Below, in pieces: positions 26,156 through 33,163 of a stretch of 64,000 nt of DNA. This DNA is from Streptomyces aurantiacus. Its GTDB lineage: Bacteria; Actinomycetota; Actinomycetes; Streptomycetales; Streptomycetaceae. The stretch's first letter is position 1. Each line of letters begins with the position of its first letter. Under the pieces are notes generated by a model. It made no database searches. It had not been told where the DNA came from and worked only from the letters and a program-made list of their open reading frames with translations. Both the position numbers and the translations under genes were made by a program. Where the stretch lies: positions 3,782,001-3,846,000 of the forward strand of contig NZ_CP114283.1 of NCBI RefSeq assembly GCF_027107535.1. The letters are read 5' to 3'.

Positions 26156-27685
26156 TCACTCGGCGGGTGTGTGCCGCTGTGTCGCGGCGGGATCCGCCTT
26201 GGCGGCAGTCCGTGCGATGTTGCGGGCCATGCCGCCGAACACCACGGCGTGGAACGGCGACACGCTCCACCAGTAGGCGTGGCCGAGCAGTCCGTGCGGA
26301 TGGAACAGGGCGCGCTGGCGGTAGCGGACGCGGCCGTCGGCGTCCGTGTCCGTGGACATCTCCAGCCAGGCGAGGCCCGGCAGGCGCATCTCGGCGCGCA
26401 GCCTCAGCAGCCGGCCCGGTTCGATCTCCTCGACGCGCCAGAAGTCGAGCGAGTCACCGACCCGCAGTCGTGCGGCGTCTCGGCGTCCGCGGCGCAGCCC
26501 CACGCCGCCCACCAGCCGGTCCAGCCGGCCGCGCACGGCCCAGGCGAGGGGGAAGGAGTACCAGCCGTTCTCGCCGCCGATGCCCTCGATCACTCGCCAC
26601 AGGGCCTCGGGCGTGGCGTCGACCGTGAGTTCGCGCCGGTCGGTGTAGAGGCTGCCGCCCGCCCAGTCGGGGTCCGTGGGCAGCGGGTCGCTGGGGGCGC
26701 CGGGCACCGACGCGGACGACCAGCGGGTGGTGACCCGGGCGTCCCGGACGCGTTGCAGGGCCAGCCGCACCGACTCCTCGAAGCCGATCGGCCTGCCCGG
26801 CGGGTCGGGCACGTACCGGGCGATGTCGTGCTCGTGGCAGACGACCTCGTGGCGCAGCGACTCGGTCAGCGGGCGCGCGATGGACCGCGGAACGGGGGTG
26901 ACCAGCCCGACCCAGTAGCTGGAGAGCGTCGGCGTGAAAACCGGCACGGGAAGGATCAGCCGCCGCGGAAGACCGGCGACGGCCGCGTACCGCACCATCA
27001 TCTGCCGGTACGTCAGGATTTCCGGCCCGCCGATGTCGAAGGCCCGGCTGACGTCGTCCGGCATCCGCGCGCTGCCCACGAGCGTGCGCAGGACGTCCCG
27101 CACCGCGACCGGCTGGATCCGCGTGTGGACCCAGCTGGGTGTGACCATCACCGGCAGCCGCTCGGTGAGGTAGCGCAGCATCTCGAAGGAGGCCGAGCCC
27201 GAACCGATGATGACCGCCGCCCGCAGCACCGACGTCGGGACGCCGGAGTCCAGAAGGATGCGGCCGACCTCGGCCCGGGACCGCAGGTGCGGCGACAGCT
27301 CCTCGTCGGGCACCCCGGCGGGTGTGAGTCCGCCCAGATAGACGATCCGGCGTACACCCGCCGCGCGGGCCTGCTCCCCGAAGATCCGCGCCGCCCTGCG
27401 GTCGGTCTCCTCGAAACCCTTGCCCGTGCCCAGTGCGTGCACCAGGTAGTACGCGACATCGACGCCCCGCATCGCCTCGGCGACCGACTCGGCGTCCGTG
27501 ACATCGCCGCGTACCACTTCGGCGTCGCCCGCCCACGGATGGTCTCGCAACGCGCCGGGGGAGCGGGCCAGGCAGCGCACCCGGTGTCCCGCGTCCAGGA
27601 GCTCGGGGACGAGACGTCCGCCGATGTATCCCGTCGCGCCGGTCACCAGACAGCGCGGCGCGGGCACGGTGAGGTCGCTGCTCAT
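26156..27685 (-). CDS. SDR epimerase fused to DUF2867/SRPBCC domain
   Basis: A 509-residue two-domain protein. The N-terminal atypical SDR/NmrA-like domain (about 10-330) has the nucleotide motif VTGATGYIGGRL, a DVTDAESVAEAM strand and an RIVYLGGLTP segment. The C-terminal half (about 350-490) matches the DUF2867 layout (TPEALWRVIEGIGGENGW, a hydrophobic cavity pattern). In several genomes this family sits beside photolyase and LitR-type regulators, which fits here; substrate unknown. The ATG at 27685 follows a GGAGGAC site at nine bases. Its divergent neighbour is a MarR gene. Confidence 0.85.
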   Translation of the reverse strand: MSSDLTVPAPRCLVTGATGYIGGRLVPELLDAGHRVRCLARSPGALRDHPWAGDAEVVRGDVTDAESVAEAMRGVDVAYYLVHALGTGKGFEETDRRAARIFGEQARAAGVRRIVYLGGLTPAGVPDEELSPHLRSRAEVGRILLDSGVPTSVLRAAVIIGSGSASFEMLRYLTERLPVMVTPSWVHTRIQPVAVRDVLRTLVGSARMPDDVSRAFDIGGPEILTYRQMMVRYAAVAGLPRRLILPVPVFTPTLSSYWVGLVTPVPRSIARPLTESLRHEVVCHEHDIARYVPDPPGRPIGFEESVRLALQRVRDARVTTRWSSASVPGAPSDPLPTDPDWAGGSLYTDRRELTVDATPEALWRVIEGIGGENGWYSFPLAWAVRGRLDRLVGGVGLRRGRRDAARLRVGDSLDFWRVEEIEPGRLLRLRAEMRLPGLAWLEMSTDTDADGRVRYRQRALFHPHGLLGHAYWWSVSPFHAVVFGGMARNIARTAAKADPAATQRHTPAE

Positions 27686-27837
27686 GAGTGGTCCGTCCTC
27701 CGTCTCGGCGTCACTTCTCCCGGTGATCCCTTCCCCGGCGGGCGCCGCCGCGGATGCGCCGAGCGGGCCATAGCGTGTGACCGGTTCCCGGGCCGCCGGC
27801 ACCGGAGGCGGCTCGGACCGGGGAGGGCGGAGCCTTC

Positions 27838-27852
27838 TATAGGCTGAGCGTG
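27838..27852 (+). promoter_or_regulatory. -10 box of the MarR gene, probably leaderless
   Basis: TATAGG at 27838-27843 ends eight bases before the GTG start at 27852, with no ribosome site between, so the transcript probably begins at or next to the start codon. Confidence 0.5.
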
Positions 27853-28373
27853 TGGCCAGCGCAGACGACCGGGAGAGCCGGGCAGGAGATCGGGAGCCCC
27901 GAGAGGGTTCGGCGGGGGACGGCGCCGCGGTGACCGATCTGCAGGCGTTCGCCGTGCGTCTGCGGCGGATGAACGGCGAGATCAACCGCCTCGTGCACGG
28001 GTTCGCGGCCGACCAGGGCCTGCACGCCACGGACGTGCAGGCGCTGGCGGCGATCCTGGACTCCGACGGGCCGATGACACCGGGCGGGCTGCGCGAGCAC
28101 CTCGGCCTGACCTCCGGCGCGGTGACCGCCTGCGTGGACCGGCTGGAGCGCGCGGGACACATCCGCCGGGTCAGGGAGAGCGCCGACCGCCGGGTGGTCC
28201 ACCTGTACTACGCCGCCGACGCGCGGTCGGCTGCGCGCTCGCACTTCCGTCCCCTCGCCGACGCCACCGAGGCAGCCCGGTCGCAGTTCACGGCCGACGA
28301 ACTGTCCGTGGTGCTGCGCTTCCTCGCGGCGATGAACGAGGAGCTGTCGACGCTGCGTTCGTCCGGGCGCTGA
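27852..28373 (+). CDS. MarR-family transcriptional regulator
   Basis: A 173-residue winged-helix protein. The MarR core (about residues 30-150) shows VQALAAILDSDGPMTPGGLREHL, the recognition helix LTSGAVTACVDRLERAG and the wing RRVRESADRRVVHLYY. It probably controls the MMPL exporter immediately downstream on the same strand; an AT-rich CAATC-ATTAA-GATTG palindrome lies between them. The GTG start is probably leaderless. Confidence 0.88.
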   Translation: MASADDRESRAGDREPREGSAGDGAAVTDLQAFAVRLRRMNGEINRLVHGFAADQGLHATDVQALAAILDSDGPMTPGGLREHLGLTSGAVTACVDRLERAGHIRRVRESADRRVVHLYYAADARSAARSHFRPLADATEAARSQFTADELSVVLRFLAAMNEELSTLRSSGR

Positions 28374-28522
28374 ACGGCCGGGCCGAACAGCCGGGACGCG
28401 CCGCTGCCAGCCGCGGTGATCGGGCCGGGCCGGACACCAGGTTTTCGCGGGCCGCCCGCATCCATGGGCCGGGTCATGGCGGAAGAAGAAGTGTCGTCTA
28501 TGCTCGCGGCGCTCATATATCT

Positions 28523-28537
28523 CAATCATTAAGATTG
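28523..28537 (+). promoter_or_regulatory. MarR-like operator CAATC-N5-GATTG
   Basis: The perfect repeat CAATC (28523-28527) and GATTG (28533-28537) spaced by ATTAA is embedded in an unusually AT-rich stretch (about 28513-28552) that is atypical of this genome. It sits 40 bases before the exporter start, and a wider CTCAA...TTGAG pair (28521, 28545-28549) surrounds it. Confidence 0.6.
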
Positions 28538-28576
28538 TTTTTTGTTGAGTTACCGGATCGATCCCTCTGGAGAACG

Positions 28577-30731
28577 ATGACCATCTCGCCCCGGCGGGCC
28601 CGTCTGCTCGTCCCCGTCGTCCTGCTCATCGCCTGGCTGGGCATCGGCGGCGCGCTGGGCCCCTTCGCCGGCCGGCTAGGCGAAGTAGCGACCAACGACC
28701 AGGCCGCCTTCCTGCCCCGCAGCGCCGAATCCACCGCGGTCATCGACGAACAACGCGCGTTCCAGCAGGACGAGACGCTGCCCGCGATCGTCGTGTGGAC
28801 CCCCGACGACTCCGCGACGGCCGGCGGTCTGCGGAGCGCCGCCACCCGGGAACTCGAATCGCTGGCCGACACGCCGGGCCTCGTCGGCACCCCGTCGCCC
28901 GCGATCGTCTCCGACGACGCCAAGGCTCTCCAGGGCGTCGTCCAGCTGCGGCCCGACCTTGAAGAGGGCCTCCCGGGCGCCCTCGAAAGGATCCGGAAAG
29001 CGGCCGAGCGCGTCGACGGCGCGACGGTCCAGCTGGCCGGGCCCGCCGCCAGCCAGGCGGACCTCTCCGACGCCTTCGCCGGCATCGACGGACTGCTGCT
29101 GGTCGTCGCGCTGGTCACCGTCCTCGTCATCCTGCTGCTCGTCCACCGCAGTGTGCTGCTGCCCCTGGTGATCATCGTCGGCTCGGTCCTCGCGCTCGGC
29201 CTGGCCTGCGCGATCGTCTACGCACTCGCCGCACGCGACATACTCCGGGTCGACGGACAGGTCCAGGGCATCCTCTCCATCCTGGTGATCGGCGCGGCCA
29301 CCGACTACGCCCTCCTGCTCACCGCCCGGTACCGCGAGGAACTGACCACCGGGGCCGACCGGTTCGGCGCCGTACGTGCCGCGCTGCGCGAGTCCTGGGG
29401 CGCCGTCGTCGCCAGCGGCGCGACCGTCGCCCTCGGCCTGCTGGCCCTGTTCCTCAGCGACCTGACGAACAATCGCGCCCTCGGACCGGTGGGCGCGATC
29501 GGCATCGTCTGCGCCGTCGTCAGCTCACTGACGTTCCTCCCCGCGGTCCTCGTCCTTCTCGGGCGGGCCGCCTACTGGCCGGCCAAGCCCCGCTCCACCG
29601 ACGGCGGTGGCAGCGTGTCGGGTCTGTGGACCCGCGTCGCGCACCTGGTGGACAGGGCTCCGCGCAAGGTCTGGGCGTTCTCCCTGGCCGGTCTGCTCGC
29701 CTGCGCGGTCTTCGCGCCGACCCTCACCTCCAAGGGCGTACCCCTCGACGAGATCTTCGTGAACGACGCGCCCTCCGTCGCCGCGCAGCGCACCCTCGGC
29801 GAGCACTTCCCGGGCGGCTCCGGAAACCCCGCCGTGGTCGTCGCCGACGCCGACCGGCTCGATCAGGTCGTCGCCGCGGCCCGCCGGACCCAGGGTGTCG
29901 CGGAGGCCGCCGGCGTCACCGGGTCGGGCCGCCCCGGTGGTGAACCCCGGATCGTCGACGGCCGGGTACGCATCGACGTCACTCTCCGCTCCGCCGCCGA
30001 CAGCGACGAGGCCAAGGACACCGTGGTGCGTCTGCGTACCGCGGTCCACGCCGTGCCCGGAGCCGACGCCCTCGTCGGCGGCTACACGGCCCAGCAGTAC
30101 GACACCCAGCGCACGGCCGAGCGGGACCGCACGCTCATCGTCCCCGTGGTGCTCGCCATCATCTTTCTTCGCCATCCTCGCCCTGCTGCTGCGCTCGCTG
30201 CTCCTGCCCGCCGTCCTGGTGGCGACGGTGGCTCTCAACTTCCTCGCCACCCTGGGTATTTCGTCTCTCGTCTTCCAGCACGTCCTCGGCTTCTCGGGCA
30301 CCGACTCGTCCGTGCCGCTGTACGGCTTCGTGTTCCTGGTGGCCCTGGGAGTCGACTACAACATCTTCCTCATGTCCCGGGTGCGGGAGGAGTCGCTGCG
30401 GCACGGCGTGCGCGAGGGCGTCCTGCGCGGTCTGGTCGCCACGGGTGGAGTGATCACCTCGGCCGGTGTCGTACTGGCCGCCACCTTCGCCGCCCTCGGA
30501 GTGATCCCGCTGGCCTTCCTCGTGCAGATCGCGTTCATCGTCGCCTTCGGTGTCCTGCTCGACACCCTTGTGGTGCGGTCCCTGCTGGTGCCGGCGCTGA
30601 CGCTGGACATCGGGCGGGCCGCCTGGTGGCCGGGCCGGCTGAGCCGGAAGCGGGACGCGGGGCCCGACGGCGGGGCCGCCGGGCCCCGCGAGCAGGTCAC
30701 GGCGGGAGGCGGTGCGCGCCCTGTCGAATGA
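28577..30731 (+). pseudogene. MMPL-family exporter with a +1 frameshift
   Basis: The full gene would encode about 717 residues of an RND/MMPL transporter: TM1, an extracytoplasmic domain, TM bundle DGLLLVVALVTVLVILLL with GAATDYALLLTARYREE, a second extracytoplasmic domain and a second TM bundle with GVDYNIFLMSRVREES. At 30161-30170 (ATCTTTCTTC) one extra T in the run 30164-30166 shifts the frame. Before it the frame reads VLAIIF; the correct continuation FAILALLLRSLLLP lies one base over. The first frame then runs on as nonsense to 31081. Removing one T restores a normal protein. It may be a real mutation or a homopolymer error. The ATG at 28577 has GGAGA upstream; the MarR gene precedes it. 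Confidence 0.9.
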
Positions 30732-30768
30732 CGTCCGGTGACGGCGGGGCTTGCGGCTCATCGCATCC

Positions 30769-30791
30769 GTCGTGTCGTCGTGTCGTCGTGT
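30769..30791. repeat. Short GTCGT/TCGTCGTG tandem repeat
   Basis: Three imperfect 8-base units of CGTGTCGT lie in a row in the intergenic region after the exporter, with no assigned role. Confidence 0.4.
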
Positions 30792-30913
30792 ACGCGCGGC
30801 ATCGAGCCGCGGGTACCGGCACATGTGCGCGCCGATCGGGGGCAGGAGGGAGTCGACAATGCAGAAGAGGAAGGCGACAGGGTCGCCGGCCGGTCTGGGA
30901 GGAATCTGCCGTC

Positions 30914-31081
30914 ATGAGTACGAAGGTGTTGAAGCGCTTTCCCGCGGGAGCCCCGCGAGGCTCCTGGCCCGCCGAGGAGTACGCGGCGCGACGCCGGGAC
31001 GAGGGAGAAGCCGCGGCGGTCGTGATGGACCTGGAGTCGGACGCCTTCCTCGTGGTGATCCGGGCGGGCGACGAGGACTGA
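30914..31081 (+). CDS. Small hypothetical protein, 55 aa
   Basis: The ORF MSTKVLKRFPAG...AGDED has typical Streptomyces codon bias and a GGGAGG element 11 bases upstream of its ATG. The sequence ends with a likely beta-strand stretch (VVMDLESDAFLVVIRAG). The family is unknown to me, although I believe similar short proteins occur in Streptomyces. The same frame also carries the shifted tail of the exporter ORF, but the ATG and ribosome site here support a separate gene. Confidence 0.6.
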   Translation: MSTKVLKRFPAGAPRGSWPAEEYAARRRDEGEAAAVVMDLESDAFLVVIRAGDED

Positions 31082-31305
31082 ACGCCCCGCCGGCGGGTCC
31101 CGCTCCACCGCGGACCGTTCCTCCGACGGGCAGCCGATCAGGCGAAGCCGGACGGCGACGTGAGCACGCGGCCCCGCCCGTTCCAGTTCCAGCTGTTCTG
31201 TTCGCACTCCGGCGAATTCCGTGCCCGCGCCGCCCTGTTCGAAGGACGCCCGGCGTACCGTCGTGCAATTGACCGGTCCGGGATACGAGACCGATCGGGT
31301 ATTCC

Positions 31306-31343
31306 TTGACGGTCCGGACCGATGCCTGCCACGATCGAGAACA
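31306..31343 (+). promoter_or_regulatory. Promoter of the sulfur locus, leaderless start
   Basis: A -35 TTGACG (31306-31311) and -10 CACGAT (31330-31335) are 18 bases apart; transcription would start about 31342-31343, on the first ATG of the leader peptide. A second TTGACCGGTCCGG copy lies at 31269, a direct repeat of the -35 region. Confidence 0.65.
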
Positions 31344-31426
31344 TGATGATGCGACTGGACCTCACGCGGCGACGCCATGTCGACCTCGCGCGTGTCTCCA
31401 GCGCCGCCTGTTGCCCCGCGGCCTGA
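31343..31426 (+). CDS. Cys-Cys leader peptide, 27 aa
   Basis: The short ORF begins with three ATGs and encodes MMMRLDLTRRRHVDLARVSS followed by AACCPAA. Peptides with the LTRRRHVDL...RVSS...CC pattern occur ahead of sulfur-assimilation genes in Streptomyces and are annotated as putative leader peptides. In mycobacteria, leaderless polycysteine ORFs of this sort act as cysteine-responsive attenuators. Here it precedes a sulfonate/sulfone-use locus and is followed by mutually exclusive hairpins, so translation stalling at the Cys codons under cysteine shortage probably controls readthrough. The name is pattern-based; function is inference. Confidence 0.82.
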   Translation: MMMRLDLTRRRHVDLARVSSAACCPAA

Positions 31427-31466
31427 TCCTCCGGATCCGCTGCGCCTCACCCCACCTTTGCTTCCG

Positions 31467-31538
31467 CGGCTGCCGACAGCCGTGAGTCGTCTTTCGCTGC
31501 CCTGATTCGGCAACTCACCGCGCTCTGCCGAATTCGGC
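31467..31538 (+). promoter_or_regulatory. Attenuator-like alternative hairpins
   Basis: Hairpin 1 pairs CGGCTG (31467-31472) with CAGCCG (31477-31482). Hairpin 2 pairs ATTCGGCA (31505-31512) with TGCCGAAT (31526-31533). The palindrome GCCGAATTCGGC (31527-31538) overlaps the second arm of hairpin 2, so it and hairpin 2 cannot form together. This is the layout expected of a leader-peptide attenuator. Confidence 0.6.
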
Positions 31539-31567
31539 TGCCCGAATTCCCGCAACAGGAGTTCCGC

Positions 31568-31937
31568 ATGCCTGCAGAAAACCTTTCCGCAGATCCCGTC
31601 CGCTTCGCCTAGTGGGCCCCAATGCCAATGGCGGTCTCGTCACCAGCACGATCGGACAACGCACCGACTGGGGCTACGACCACAACCGCGAACTCTGCGT
31701 GCTCGCCGAGAACAACGGCTTCGACCACGCCCTCAGCCAGGTCCGCCACATGGCCGACTACGGCGCCGGGTTCCAGCACGAGTCGACCCGGCTTCACCCT
31801 CGCCCTGCTGCTCGCCACCCAGCGCCTCAAGGCCATCGCGGCGGTCCACCCGGACTTGTGGCGGCAGCGCTCGTCGTGCTCCGGCCGCGGTTCACCGAGG
31901 GCGGTGAACTCGTCCTTGGACCAGCCGCTCCACGCCT
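31568..31937 (+). pseudogene. sfnG-like dimethylsulfone monooxygenase remnant with inverted segment
   Basis: An FMNH2-dependent LLM-family monooxygenase of the SfnG type, destroyed. It starts at ATG 31568 with AGGAG upstream and reads AENLSADPVRFA, then TAG at 31610-31612. One base over it continues as GGLVTSTIGQRTDWGYDHN and the FDHALSQVRHMADYGAGFQH segment. A second shift near 31790 leads to FTLALLLATQRLKAIAAVHP. After 31861 the homology continues on the opposite strand: antisense 31862-31935 encodes GWSKDEFTALGEPRPEHDER, matching the next SfnG segment. The remaining two thirds of the gene are absent. The damage includes a nonsense codon, two frameshifts and a small inversion. Confidence 0.8.
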
Positions 31938-31975
31938 GAGTCCGGCTCCTTCCGCACCCCACTGCGAGAGAGGTT

Positions 31976-32106
31976 CACAAGGGCTCGACCGCTTCTGGCG
32001 CAACGACCGCACCCACACCCTCCACGATGCCGTCGCCCACAAGCGCTGAGAGGCGGGCCGCTGGTTTCTCGAGGGCGAACTGCCCGAACCCACCTGGTAC
32101 TCCTGA
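31976..32106 (+). pseudogene. sfnB-like acyl-CoA dehydrogenase, C-terminal fragment
   Basis: From about 31976 the plus strand encodes GLDRFWRNDRTHTLHDAV, then an in-frame TGA at 32047-32049 and GRWFLEGELPEPTWYS to a TGA at 32104-32106. RFWRNxRTHTLHDP is the C-terminal signature of the SfnB/DszC-type acyl-CoA dehydrogenase-like flavoproteins used in sulfur scavenging. The rest of the protein is not upstream, but an N-terminal fragment of the same family lies at 32786-33112, after the reductase gene. It is clearly non-functional. Confidence 0.72.
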
Positions 32107-32162
32107 CCGCTCACCCCGGGGCGCCTCCCTCGCGAAGGCGCCCCCGTCCCGAAAGAGAACCC

Positions 32163-32717
32163 ATGGCCACCGTTCTGTCCGTCTCCGGCAGCCCTTCCGC
32201 CTCCTCCCGTACCAACCGTCTTCTGCGCCACCTCGACACCCGGCTGACGGCACAGGGCCACGAGGTGATTCCGCTCGACGTCCGCACGATCCCCGCGGAG
32301 GCACTGCTCGGCGCCGACTTCCGGCATCCGGCGATCGTCGAGGCCGCCGCCCTCTTCGCGCGTGCCGACGGCGTCGTCATCGGCACCCCCGTCTACAAGG
32401 CCGCCTACTCCGGGGTCCTCAAGGCACTGCTCGACCTGCTCCCGCAGTACGCACTCACCGGGAAGACGGTGCTGCCCCTGGCGACCGGCGGTACGACGGC
32501 ACATGTGCTGGCCATCGACTACGCCCTGCGGCCGGTGCTCAGCTCCATGGGCGCCCGCCATGTGGTCCAGGGCTGGTTCACCCTCGACAAGGACATCTCG
32601 GTGGGCGAGGACGGCGGACTCGCCGTGGCGCCCGAGGCCACCGAGGCGCTGACCCAGGTGCTCGACCAGTTCTCCGAGGCGCTGGGCCGCACGCCGGTCC
32701 TGGCCGCGGCGGGCTGA
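32163..32717 (+). CDS. ssuE: NADPH-dependent FMN reductase, SsuE/MsuE-like
   Basis: A 184-residue flavodoxin-fold reductase that supplies FMNH2 to two-component monooxygenases. It begins ATVLSVSGSPSASSRTNRLL (phosphate-binding GSPSASSRT) and has VIGTPVYKAAYSGVLKALLD and a LPLATGGTTAH loop, all typical of SsuE. Length matches the family (E. coli SsuE is 191). It is flanked by the two sfnB fragments and followed by SsuD at 33164, so together they form an intact alkanesulfonate monooxygenase system. ATG 32163 has a GAAAGAG site. Confidence 0.88.
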   Translation: MATVLSVSGSPSASSRTNRLLRHLDTRLTAQGHEVIPLDVRTIPAEALLGADFRHPAIVEAAALFARADGVVIGTPVYKAAYSGVLKALLDLLPQYALTGKTVLPLATGGTTAHVLAIDYALRPVLSSMGARHVVQGWFTLDKDISVGEDGGLAVAPEATEALTQVLDQFSEALGRTPVLAAAG

Positions 32718-32785
32718 CCGTGCCCGCGAACACGTCCGCCAGGATCTCCGCGTAAGCCTCCACGAGGGACCCCGCGAGGACCGCC

Positions 32786-32860
32786 GCCAACGCCAACGCC
32801 GGCAACGCCAACGCCAACGCCAACGCCGGCAACGCCAACGCCAACGCCAACGCCGGCAAC
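32786..32860 (+). repeat. 27-base tandem repeat (GCCAAC-rich)
   Basis: Three units, two complete of 27 bases (GCCAAC x3, GCC, GGCAAC) and one of 21 bases, run in tandem. In the frame of the sfnB fragment they encode ANANAGN and ANANANAGN units joined directly to VIADDAEALA. Confidence 0.9.
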
Positions 32861-33112
32861 GTCATCGCCGACGACGCCGAGGCCCTGGCCGTCGCGGCGG
32901 CCCTGGCCGACGGGTTCCGGGCCGGAGCTTCCCGTCGGGACAGTGAACGCGCCCTCCCGTACGCGGAGTTGGACCGGCTCTCCGCCTCCGGCCTGCTCGC
33001 CGTCACCGTGCCGGCCGAGCACGTCGGCGCCGACGTACGCCAGGAGACGCTCGCCGAGATCTTCCGGCTCCTCGCGTCCGGCACCCCGCCTCCGCGCCAC
33101 GGCCTCCTCTGA
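32786..33112 (+). pseudogene. sfnB-like acyl-CoA dehydrogenase, N-terminal fragment
   Basis: After the tandem repeat the frame reads VIADDAEALAVAAALADGF, LPYAELDRLSASGLLAVTVP, EHVGADVRQETLAEIFRLLA and then ends SGTPPPRHGLL at a TGA at 33110-33112. The first 80 residues match the N-terminus of SfnB-family sulfur-acquisition dehydrogenases, but the next 280 residues are missing. There is no normal start: the GTG at 32720 in the same frame meets a TAA at 32753. The C-terminal signature of the same family lies upstream at 31976-32106. Confidence 0.72.
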
Positions 33113-33163
33113 GGCCGGAATTCCGCCCCCTCGACAAACACCCCCCGATCGGAGAACGCCCCC

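Noticed and set aside
24680..27847. A 1055-codon plus frame
   Set aside because: It is antisense to photolyase and the SDR gene, has no motifs, and has the Gly/Arg/Pro composition of a GC-rich shadow.
31609..31962. Minus-strand 117-codon ORF as a gene
   Set aside because: The recognisable part is only the inverted SfnG segment. The rest is antisense shadow, and no start context exists.
32712..32770. Antisense peptide GSLVEAYAEILADVF as part of another enzyme
   Set aside because: It looks gene-like, but I could not match it to a specific family, so I did not call it.
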